Made by a program: the position numbers and the translations under genes. This document shows positions 34,201 through 44,734 of a DNA stretch of 45,808 nucleotides, in pieces; the stretch's first letter is position 1, and every line of letters starts with the position of its first letter. The DNA is from Gryganskiella cystojenkinii (taxonomy: Eukaryota > Mortierellomycota > Mortierellomycetes > Mortierellales > Mortierellaceae). Below the pieces are notes generated by a model. That model was not told the DNA's origin, searched no databases, and worked only from the letters and a program-made list of their open reading frames with translations. Where the stretch lies: NCBI GenBank assembly GCA_015852425.1, contig JAAAIG010000234.1, positions 1 to 45,808 of the forward strand, given 5' to 3'.

Positions 34201-35312
34201 ATGTTTGAACGGCTCATCAGAAACCAAATGCCGTTCTCGATGTTGGATGTCCAAAGGCGAATGCGACCTGAGATTCGCAGTCTTGTCAGTCCCATCTATC
34301 CGAACCTAAGAGACCACAGGTCTGTGTGCAACTATGACGACGTTCGAGGCATGGTCCATAATGTAAGTTTTATCTACAAGAAGGAGAAAAAAAAAGTGAT
34401 CGACGGAGCTTTGTTTATTATTAGATCCAAAGATCTAAACAAAGGATCGTTTTGTATAAATTTTCAATATAGCTCTGGTTCTTGACCCACGATGAGCCCG
34501 ATATGCTGGGCAACAACAACTCGCATATCAATCCCCATGAAATCGGCATCGCAGCCAAGCTTGCTGTTTATTTACTCCAACAAGGATATCCCCCCACCGA
34601 GATTACAATCCTGACCATGTATGCCGGTCAGCGGACAAAGATTAACGAGAGATTGCGACAAAGTCATGTCCAGGGCGCGGGCGAGATCAGGGTCTCTACT
34701 GTCGACGGGTTCCAGGGCGAGGAAAACGAGATTATCATCCTCAGTTTGGTGAGAAGCAACATCAACAACAATATTGGTTTCCTTAGAACCAGCAATCGTG
34801 TCTGCGTCAGTCTGTCTCGCGCCAAGAAGGTACATTCAGCGATCAATTCTTGAATTGTATTTGGGTCGTGATGCTATGGGACAGCAGCAACAACAACTAA
34901 CCCTGTCACGCTGTATTTTTTTCTACAGGGGTTCTACATTCTTGGAAACGCGAAGCTGTTGATGGACCAATCCAAGTTGTGGAAAACTATCATCCAAAGT
35001 CTGTTTTTGGGACCACAGAACAAATTCAGGATCGGCAACCGGATCCAGTTGCGATGCCCGACCCATCCAGAGACAGTCTCTGAAATCGGACTTGAATCCG
35101 AGTTTGACAGGGTTCAAGAGGGTGGTTGTTACAGGCCTTGTGGTGGAACCTTTGAGGGTTGTGGTCATCCTTGCCCTTTTCCATGTCATACGAGCGAGCA
35201 CATATTTATGATTTGCAATCATGAATGTGGTCGAATGCTCCCGTGTGGCAAGCATACGTGTCCCCGGAACTGTGGTGATAACTGCCGACCCTGTAAGATT
35301 TGTTGCCCTTGA
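31267..35312 (+). CDS. ZNFX1-like SF1 RNA helicase with N-terminal CCCH finger and NFX1-type zinc fingers
   Basis: UPF1-like superfamily 1 helicase related to animal ZNFX1 and fission yeast Hrr1, proteins tied to small-RNA silencing and RNA surveillance. Exons 31267-31363, 31478-31521, 31648-31987, 32102-32328, 32420-33916, 34006-34362, 34473-34829, 34929-35312; 3303 bases, 1100 residues. A canonical CCCH finger (Cys15, Cys24, Cys30, His34; C-x8-C-x5-C-x3-H) spans the first intron. A Gln/Gly/Arg-rich linker follows. Walker A is GPPGTGKT at 427-434. Walker B is the variant ICEEA at 751-755, followed by GDHEQLRP. Late motifs are VDGFQGEE and VCVSLSRAKK. The tail has Cys/His-rich NFX1-type spacing (CGHPCPFPC, CNHECGRMLPCGKHTC) but stops after one or two units, at a TGA at 35310-35312. 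A donor-like GTAAGA at 35293 may mean a further exon was missed. Next gene on the same strand: MDR reductase. Confidence 0.87.
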
Positions 35313-36067
35313 AGGACTGGACCTATCTTGACCTGACATCTCTTTTTCTGTACCTTTCCCTTTTGTTCAACACAGTATTTTGTTGTCGCTCGGACTTGCT
35401 CTCTTTTTTCTCATATACATTTTTTTTTCAGCCGAAGCGACAGTTGTCAGCCAATGAATAAAACAGTGGCCAAGGGATGTCTCTGAGACTTGATGATGGC
35501 GCGATTATGGTGCTTATTAATGTTTGGTATTCCTTTTTTTCAGGGATGGAAGAAGATAGAAGTCCAGACGGTTGAATATTCTATCGGTGGCAAAACTCTC
35601 TCCCTTCTGGACTTGAGCCAATTTTTCAGTCCCTCACCCACACCCTGTGACGACTTTTTTGGGATCTAGGTTTTAGAATTGTGCTCCAAAAAAGGATCAA
35701 CTCTCGATCACTTTTTTTTATTTCTTGGTCAGATTCAGTAATTTCAGTCCCCGCGAAAGTTGCCCCGGAGACGATCGCGCCTGTGAACAAACGATGATGT
35801 TTAAAAGATGTAATTGAAAGGCTACAGTAGTGCTGGTTTCGTTCATTGCAATTTGATTGTTAAGCAACAAGGGGGCATGCCAACTTTGCGGTTTTTTCGA
35901 TTTCGATTGTTTGTAATGGACGTTTGTTGGAATCAATTGGAATAACGACTCGAAGTCACGCTATAAAAGAACGAGACATTTTAATTTTTTTTCTTCTCTT
36001 CATCTTTTTCTCACACTTCACTCTTAACTCTTCACTCTTCACTCCCAAATACAAATCAGAAACAAAA
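35313..36067 (+). promoter_or_regulatory. Helicase 3' region and MDR reductase promoter
   Basis: AATAAA at about 35456-35461 may be the helicase poly(A) signal. A 42-codon open stretch at 35544-35669 follows a good acceptor (TTTTTTTCAG). The last 90 bases before the reductase ATG form a C/T-rich leader with repeats of TTCACTC. Confidence 0.5.
35962..35969 (+). promoter_or_regulatory. TATA box of the MDR reductase gene
   Basis: TATAAAAG about 106 bases upstream of the ATG at 36068 and about 25-30 bases before the start of the C/T-rich leader. That is the expected spacing for a TATA element ahead of the transcript start. Confidence 0.7.
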
Positions 36068-37436
36068 ATGGTCCAGAACAAGTCTGTCGTTTTTTTGAAC
36101 TACCCTACCGAGTTCCCCGTCGAGGGTGAGCACTTGGAGGTCCAGACCAAGGAGCTCAACACCGATCTTAAGGCCAACGATGTTCTCCTCCGTAACCTCT
36201 ATATTTCTTTGGATCCTTGTAAGTCCAAACCATTCTTTCTCTTTGCTTTTTCATCTAATTTTTCAACAACTTTTAGCTAACAACGTTCATTATTCTTGTG
36301 CCACAACCCTCTTCCTCTCTCTCTGTTCGTAATAGACATGCGCGGAAGAATGAGAAACACTGAAAAGTCCTACACTGCTGGATTCGAGATTGGCAAGCCC
36401 TTGAACGGCTCTGGTGTCTCGGAGGTTATCGAGTCCAAGAACGCTTCTTTCCCTGTTGGATCGATCGTCACTGGTTTCGTTGGTTTTGAGCAGTACTCAA
36501 TCGTTCATGGTGCTCACGGTTTGAGAATCATTCCTGATGGTCGCAACTCCAAGATTCCTCTTTCCAGCCACATCGGTGTCCTTGGCATGCCTGGTAAGTT
36601 GGTGTTGACTCTCTTTGATCATTTCTACCTTTCAATTGCTGCTTGAACCGCATGACTGACAATGCCTGCTGCTCTCCACTTTTACCACTATGGAACACAG
36701 GCATGACTGCTTATGGATCCCTCCTTCGTATCGGAAAGCCCAAGGCCGGCGAGACCATCTTTATCTCTGCCGCTTCAGGCGCTGTCGGCCAGCTTGTTGG
36801 ACAGATCGCCAAACGTCTTGGCCTTCGTGTCATCGGCTCTGCTGGCTCGGATGACAAAGTCAAGTACTTGATTGAAGAGTTGCAGTTTGATGCCGCCTTG
36901 AACTACAAGGACGCCAACTTTGAAGAGGAGCTTGTGAAGCTGGTGCCCAATGGCATCAACATCTATTACGAAAATGTCGGTGGTTCCCAGTTGGACCTTG
37001 CATTGGCGAATATGGCAGAGTAAGCACCGATTGTTATGATGGAAAGGAATGAAAGGCAAGAAAATCATGCGCCGCAGGGGACTGCTGTTAACAAATTGCT
37101 TTTTTTGTATTTATCTCCAACTTTTCCGTCTCTAGTCATGGACGCATCGTTGCGTGCGGTATGATCAGTCAGTATAACAACCCCCACCCATACGGAATCA
37201 AGAACCTCATGAACGTTGTCGCTAAGCGTTTGACCATCCAAGGTTTCATTGTGAGCGACTTTGCCTCCGAGGTCGCCGCTGATTTCGCCCGTGATGTTGG
37301 TGGATGGTTGGTCAAGAAGGAGATTATCTACAAGGAAGATGTTGCTGTCGGTATCGAGAGCACTCCTCAAGCCTTCATCGGTATGCTCAAGGGCAAGAAC
37401 TTTGGCAAGCAGGTTGTCAAGATTGCCGACTTGTAA
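36068..37436 (+). CDS. Zinc-independent MDR-family NADP(H) oxidoreductase (alkenal/prostaglandin reductase-like)
   Basis: Cytosolic medium-chain reductase that likely reduces the carbon-carbon double bond of alpha,beta-unsaturated carbonyls with NADPH. Exons 36068-36218, 36336-36593, 36701-37019, 37136-37436; 1029 bases, 342 residues, the normal length for the family. The N-terminal GroES-like part has NLYISLDPYMRGRM, a hallmark of the leukotriene B4 12-hydroxydehydrogenase/double-bond-reductase branch. The Rossmann nucleotide loop is AASGAVGQLVGQ (about 160-171), and YENVGG and HGRIVACGMIS follow. There are no zinc-ligand cysteines, as expected for this branch. A TATA box and C/T-rich leader precede it, and codon use favours strong expression. 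The exact substrate cannot be told from the sequence. Confidence 0.9.
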
Positions 37437-39810
37437 AAATCAAAAAAAAAACACCGAGAAAGAGCAAAATTAAGTGTACAGATAGCATTATCCCATTAAA
37501 AACCGACGCAACGTCAAAAGTTTACTTTAATTTTGAGGTTCAAGTTTGAGATCTGACCGCGAGTGGACTTAAGTTATGACAGACGGGACTGCTGTACCGG
37601 ACGATCCATGGTATTGATTTTGGAACAAGCCCTCAGCCTCATTCTGGTTCATGAGCAACATGAGGATACGCTAGTGATGGCCGAAAAGTCTGCAGTCGAC
37701 GCCGCATGACATCGACCTCTCCAAAAGTCAAGATCACTCCTTTTAAAACTTTGTTTCCAATCGCGCTGGATGGTGTTGACGTATTTAAGCTGTGGAATAT
37801 TTTTTTTGCCACCAATTTTGAAAAGGGCTTGCTGCAAGGTTATTTTTACCTTCATCCTCCTTGTGCCATGGCAAAGCGAAGAGCTCTTTTCTTACTTTTC
37901 CACACACTTTGACATTGGCATGTTTCTCCGGAAATGAGCCTGCAAGGAGTCGATATATAAAGAAATCCAGGAGCGAGAGCCAGCTTTAGGTCGCAAAAAG
38001 GAGGCTCTCCCCCTTTCTCGTTTTCTTCTTTTTCTTTCCTCGTCTTAACCGTGCAAAGCAGTGTTTAAATTTCAGGAGATCCCTTCTGTCTGGTTCTCGC
38101 CTTCTTGGGTCAGATCTGGACGATAGTGAGTTTTTTGCCTCCCCAAAAGAAAAGCGTGTCTGTCAAACAGGGCACTGGTTTCTGTTATTGTGAGAGGGCA
38201 GGTGTATGGTTACAAATAGAAAAGAAGGGAAAACAAGTGTTTGAAGACGTTCCTGGGGATCGGTGTTAAGAATGGACAAAGCAAGCAATGAGCAGGAAAA
38301 GAAAAGAAAAGAGGGACATGGGGCAAAAGGAGGAAAGGGAAGCTATGGTTGGTGGGGTTGACATGTTATGCGAGTAATCCAGGCAGGGCTACCTCGCTGC
38401 ACAATGCAAAACGAGAAGGAAAAAAACTGAAGGGGATTTGATTATGGCTTCCGGTAGAGTTGGACTTGATCCCCAGGGCAATATGTTCAATTCATGCACC
38501 CTCTTTTTAACGCTCTCCTCTCTCTTTTCTTTCTACTCTCGTTTGCCATTTCGCGCCCCATTCCTTCGACAGCATCTTCTTGTTACCTGTGTCGAGACTG
38601 TTCATCCGTCCCTATATCCCTTCATCCACTCTCTCCATTTTTGATTTTGTTGTGCAACCGTCAGCCAACTTCTCTTCATTATATTCCCCTGTGTGCCTGC
38701 ATTCTTCCACCTGTCACGACCCGCCCTCGGAAACGTCGCCGTCATCATCATCAACTCATCCTCGGCCATATCATCATCCTCATCCTCCGTAATCACACAG
38801 TCTTTTTTCTACACAGTCCGCGTCCAGTACCCAATCCCTCTTAGCGCCTCCTTTTGCTGGCACCTCTTTCACGGCCGGATTTTTTTTTTCTTCTTTCCTC
38901 TCTGTTTTTGTGTCCTTACTCTGTTCTCTCTCCCCACTCTTATCAGTCTTTATTTCTTCTCTCCCTTCCTTTTTTGCTAGCTGCGACACGACTGCTTTCG
39001 CCTTGTTACAAAAGCTTAACCACCGCATATCCTGCATCACGTTTCGGTTTCGTTTTTTCTACAGATCTCCCTCTTTTTTTTCCCTTGACGACCATTTTTG
39101 AAAGAATTCTCCTCAGTTCCCTTCTTTCTCACTTTTGAACTTTTTCTCCATTGATCCTTCAACGACGATTTTGCATTCAACAAGAACAACGATTTCCCTA
39201 CTTGTTCATGAATACTGCCAATACCCGTCAACTCTCCGATTCATCATCTCAACCTTCATCTTTCCAACAACGTTTTGTCCTCCTCTACTCGTCAACATTT
39301 TTTTATTTTACTTTCATCTTCGGGAAGCGGTGCGTCTACTCTCATCAACAGACAACAGTGCCGACTGTCTTTGAACGCACTGACTATTTGAAGTGAGACC
39401 CGAGACCACAGACACATTTGTATAAACAACTGTTCGAAGGATCTTGTCTCCGAAGGCGTAAGATCAATTATGGCATCATACAAGGATCCTATATCTTTTG
39501 CACCTGAAAGCATGATTGTTTTCGTCCATCTGATCTCTTCGTTCGTTTCTTGTCTTCCTTCTTTCCCCTTCGATCAGCAGCTCTGCCAGTCAAAGAGGGG
39601 AGCATAATAAGTCTACGACAATCAACTTGTTACTTTCGGGATAGCTGACAGAACATCACAGGGAACATTCTTCTCCTCTTTCCTTCTTTCTCATCGTCAT
39701 CACCACGATAAGCAAAGGGTAAAGTAAAGCCCAAATCAGCTGCCCCCGAGGGGACCCCAACCCTTCGTTTTTTTTATTGCAATTTTTCCCGCTTCCATAG
39801 CCCAGGAAGG
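37437..39810 (+). promoter_or_regulatory. Long upstream region of the RING gene
   Basis: About 2.4 kb without an accepted gene. TATATAAAG at 37954-37962 is a good TATA-like element but is 1.85 kb from the next start codon. Long C/T-rich patches (38000-38045, 38490-38620, 38880-39130) look like fungal leader sequence, so an extended or spliced 5' untranslated region, or a non-coding transcript, is possible. A short frame beginning with an ATG at 39208 and a 37-codon open stretch near 39395-39507 are not accepted as genes. Confidence 0.4.
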
Positions 39811-42800
39811 ATGTCCTTGATTACTGCTGCCGGGCTCAGGCTCAGTCCGAAAAGGGTTCTCTTTTGTTGCCGTGTTGTTCGCGTATTTTTTGTTTGCATT
39901 GTAGTCTTTGTCATACTCTGTTGTACGACCACCACAACCCCTCCGTTCGGTGTACAAGCCCATCCAATCATCACCCCTCAGCAACCTCAAACTCGACCTT
40001 TTTCGCCCCAACCAAATCTTTCACACCAACCACCATCAATACCAGCATCAGAACCATCCCTACAACAACAACAAATACAAAATCAGCAACTCCGTCTTCT
40101 TCAATCTCGAGAGGATGCCCTCCTGGAAAACGATCCAGCTATCGCACCACTCGCCTCAACCGATGCCGCCGCCAGCCAACCCGTCCCTGCACCAGCAACC
40201 GCCCCTACCATCCAAGGTCCAGCCCTTCAATTATCGTCCTCGCCTTCAACTGCACCTGCACCAGGGATAGATGGAACTCCATTTGTGCAAAAGCCCTTGA
40301 TCCAGATCGTTGCGCCCAACGTCACCCTTTTTGCGGCCCTGGATTTACCCCCCTCATCTTCTTCGTCTCCTTCTCCTTCATCTACACCGTCTACTTCGGC
40401 GCAGCAACAACAGCCAGAGCCAACTTCGTCACCTGACGGCAGCTCTCTACTGCTTCCAACCTCGAGTTTATCTATTTCTCCCAGTCAAATCCACCATGTG
40501 AACGATTCGCTTATGTTTGGCGCCGGTGGATCCAAACCTTTGACGGTACGTTTTTATTTTGTTTCGTTCACTTTTTTTTGCCTTGGTCATCAGAACACGG
40601 CGCAGACGGAGAGAAGCGCAGGCGCGGGCTCAACAATAGTAAATATTGACAACAGGAAGAAGAACCTGATTCTGATCCAGATCCAGGTCTTGGGGGTATG
40701 GGAGGGAGGAGGTATCTTATGTATCTTTCTGCCGTTATGTTGATCGCCGTTTTTTTTATGCGCGCTTGCTCGCTTGCATTGACAAAAAAACAATTGCCGC
40801 CCCCTTTCTCATGTGCTTATATTTCTTTGCCCTTTCTTTCCACACCTGTTATGTCCATTTATTAGGGTATTCTGATCGAATGGACACTTGGATGTGACCT
40901 TGGCGACAATTTCCCAATCTATTCACCTTCGCATCAGCCTTGGATTGCATTCGTCTCTTCCTCTCTCCTTTCAAAACCCAAGCCCACCATCAACAATGCC
41001 TCCACCACTCGGATCACCAAGCGTAAAAGGGATGATGACGACGGTGATAATATTGACGGCGACGATGAAAACGATATCTGTGACGTGTCGACCATAATCT
41101 CAATCATCCAGGCCATCTCGGATACAGTTACTGGCGTGATCTTATACCAGGATCCCAAATCCAACAAGAACTCGATCACATTCAAGGAACTACGGTCCGA
41201 GACTGAACAGGCGATCCAAGATATTCTCTTGACTCGTAGTCCCACCGCCAAGATCGCAGCCGCAAAAGTAATCCAGGCTGCAGCTGCGGCATTCTCCAAA
41301 TCCAAATCCCAAGCCTCAAAGGCACCACATGATCAAGATGTTCAGACGGTTTCAAAAACGAATAGCGGTCAAAACCAGGGTGAAAAATCCAAGCGTGCTC
41401 TGGAAGGGCTCACACGGGATCAGATCGTGGCCAAGTTGGCGACAGTGGGAGAAAGCCCTTACCTGGATACCCCTTTGGCAAACCCGGAGGCGTTGGCGAT
41501 TGGCAATGAAGTTCAGAATCCCAACTCGGATCCAACAGCGACCACATCCCCTACCTCGCAACCATCCGCAATGCCAGCAAATACCATAGGCGTCATGGCC
41601 TTGGCGGACCCAGCCTTGATCCAGATCTTGAAAGCTAGTACGAATAGCAAGGGACAATCCGTGATTGCTCAACTGACTTTTGCCAACAATGCACTCGGCC
41701 CTAACCATCCCGATTCACCGACACAACCGCCAGCTGCCACTCCGACCGACGCAGAGAGACCCGTCGCGGACAAGTCCCTAGGTTTATTCTTTTGGATCAT
41801 CTTGGGATCTGTGGTCTTGATCGTCGGTGTGTGGTACGAAGACTCTTTGTTTTGTTCTTGCTAAGCAAAAACTCTTCTCTCTTGCCATTATGCGCGCGTG
41901 TCATGCAACAAAAAAGGACTAACGTGACTAAAATAACGCGTTTCATCATTTTTCTCCCTCAACCCCTACATTAGGGTCGGATTTGGTGTTGTGGAAGCAC
42001 GTTCACTCAATCGAAGACGTCAACAGATCGCACTTGATAATGTCAAGCTAAGAACTGTGGATCAAAAGACTCTTGACACCTACAAGATCCGGATCTTTAA
42101 AGAAGGCGATATCTTATACTCCGAAGACGAGGACGATGACGATTCGACCGGTACCGGCGCAGCAGCAGCAGGTGGAGCTTCTGGGGCAGCAGCTGATGAC
42201 CAAGAAAAAATCACTCCTAGCGGAGGTCCTGGATCGGTCCATGAGGGAAAAGAAGAGTTCAACGAAAAGACGGGCAAGTATTCAGAGCCGACCGAGGTCA
42301 TGTTGCCCTATGTTCATCCACAACGAGTCTTTGCTCGAGCAGATCTCACGGCCTTGCGACTCGGAACACTGGATCGAGGCTTTGTGAACACTACTAGCGC
42401 AGTTCCGGGATCGCTTCCGAGTGGTCGCAGGAGTGGGTCCTTTGATGAGACCCTGTACGGTGGACTGGATGCATCCAAGAGTCGAAGAGGATCCTCTTTT
42501 ACTGCTGGAACAGGAGGTCTTTATCATCACAATCACCCCTATCCCGACAGCCCGCTCTTTCTTTCTTCACTTCATGCACCTGCAGCTACAACAGGGACCG
42601 TCACAGCAGCTGCAGCGCTGGCACTGAGTCGGGATGAACGGTGTCGGAGTTGGGCCGAGAACAAGGCTGGATTGTACGATTACGGGGGTGAGAGCGAGAA
42701 CGAGTATGGGTATGATCAAGAGGTCGGTTACAAGTCTCATGCACAAGACGGATGGGCAGATTTGCACATGGACAAGATCAAAGCCTTGGACACGTCGAAT

Positions 42801-44529
42801 TTCCCTATACCTCCTCTTCGACACCCCTTCCCACCGATTGTTCCTTTGACACCGACGACGCCCAGGACTGCAACTAGTCTTGGAAAAGAAAAGGTGCTCC
42901 CAGCGATCCCTATGCCGAGTCTTCAAGTTGACAACACTGAGCCAATAGTGACTACCCGTCGAGGTTCTTGGCCAGCGATTAATGTCACTGGGGTCTCGGA
43001 TCCTGCCTCATCCGGTCAAGACGTCGTTCAGGATGAGAACCAGGTCGTCTCAGCCCCACTACCGATTCTCAGGCGTGAGAGCAACCGATCCAGTGGATTA
43101 CACCCTCAACCAACTCTGAGACGTAAGAATCGATTTATCCTTCCTCGTAAGATCGAGACAGGTGCCGATCTCTTGGTCTCCAACACTTTGACCTTGACAG
43201 AGGATATCACTGTGACGTCCCCAACAATCTTTGGAGAAGGTAGCACGACCTCGGGCAACATCACGAGAATGAATTCATCCACCGGACCAGCCGCAGGAAG
43301 AGGTGACGAAAAGGCAGCAATAGCTACACCCAGCTCTGGAGGACCTAGTACCGCAGGATTCTTACCACCTCATGGATGGGCTGGGGATCGTCGACGATCA
43401 AGTCTGACGACGGTCGTGGCACCGGCAGAGTCCTGGGTCGGACCATACGGACAACGTCTTCGTCGGTCTTCCTTGCAAGTGCAACGGGTCTCCATAGGCG
43501 ATGGATCTCGGAGAGGCAGCCTCGGTCCTGAGGAGGACGAGGTTGTTGATGTGGATGACGGGCGTGGGGTTGGACAGCTCCATGATATCCCTTACGGCAG
43601 GCGATTGCGTCGCTCGTCCCTTCAAGTGCAAAGGATTAGTCTCGAAAAATCGACGACACCACCACCGCAACAGCTCATGTCTGCACCCATCAACTCTAAC
43701 ATCAAGAAACAAAAAGAAATCACCGCAGCGGTCACCAGTCCCCTGCAGGATTGCAAGATGCGGTTTTCGATGATGGGAATCGACTTGCCCGATATTTATT
43801 CCCCGACCACAGGAGAGTTCTCGAGACTCTCGCTCGATGCGGACAAGCTAATGAGGCCCCCACCAGCACTCAAGACAGAAAGTCAAAGGGGCAGAGCCTC
43901 ACCCTCCTCACAACAAGACCATCTCGAGGAACTGCGATCCACAGATGACCCGACGATGCATTATTTCCACCGCCATGGCAAACAGACCACGGACGATAGC
44001 ATGGTTTTGTTGAGTGAGGGAGGTCCTTCCTCGGCTGCGCCTGTTACACCCACGGCGAAAAAACCTCGGAGGCGACAATATGACCCCTGCGCGATTTGTC
44101 TGGAAGAGTATGAGATCGGTGACCGGTTACGGGAACTACCTTGCAAACACTTTTTCCATAGCCAATGTATTGACCCTTGGTTCAAAGACGTCCATGGCAT
44201 CTGTCCTGTTTGCAAGAGGGACTACTCTGAAGGTGAGATATGACACGCTTTTTTATTTTATTTTTTATTTGGCTTGTTCACGAACAATGGGTTAATTATT
44301 CTTATTGACTTCCCTTTTTTTCACTTTTCAAAAACCAAAAAAAAAAAAAAAAAAAGCTGGTAGAATGTCAGCCTCTCAGCGAGCCGCTCGCCAACAACAG
44401 GCTGCGGATCAGAGAAATGAGCGCCCGTCTGGTATGATTGCGTTCTTGTCACCCCTGGCTCTCTTGGCCGTAGGTGTCCCCGGTTCGAATCACTACTGGT
44501 ATGCGGCCGATGCCAGTATACATTTGTAG
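39811..44529 (+). CDS. Large single-pass membrane RING-H2 protein (probable E3 ubiquitin ligase)
   Basis: Probable membrane-anchored ubiquitin ligase of the secretory or endosomal system. Exons 39811-40545, 40866-41833, 41975-44232, 44357-44529; 4134 bases, 1377 residues. The N-terminal hydrophobic stretch ([13 protein letters not shown], about 25-38) acts as signal or anchor. A long Gln/Pro/Ser-rich and lumenal region follows. The membrane helix at about 550-572 spans intron 2 ([19 protein letters not shown]). The cytosolic part is low-complexity with repeated [16 protein letters not shown] basic/serine motifs, and a C-terminal RING-H2 lies at about 1273-1314 ([21 protein letters not shown]3H2C3 order). 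Signal, lumenal domain, helix and RING give the layout of the RNF13/RNF167 PA-TM-RING family, although a PA domain is not clearly recognisable. The last acceptor is preceded by poly-A rather than pyrimidines; without it the protein would stop at 44243, just after the RING. Confidence 0.78.
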
Positions 44530-44734
44530 ATAGAGAGACACTCACCACTCAAAAGGATAAAAATCAAAGCTTTTTTGGTGATGTCCATTTAATCTACCCT
44601 GCCTGGCAGAGACCTGGATCAGTTTCGGATATTCTTATATTTCTTTGTTTACTCCCTCCAATTCAATCCCAATGGGCTTGTACAGGAACTTTTGTGCAAC
44701 CACGAGTGCTCGAAAAGGAATCCATTGTATTTTC
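44530..44734. other. 3' flank of the RING gene up to the hAT element
   Basis: AT-rich 3' flank with no gene. GTATTTTC at 44727-44734 is the candidate 8-base target duplication next to the predicted element end. Confidence 0.4.

Noticed and set aside
44420..44490. tRNA-like string (GTCTGGTATGATT followed by GGTTCGAATC)
   Set aside because: The T-arm and acceptor stems do not pair, and the region reads as the last exon of the RING gene in the right phase.
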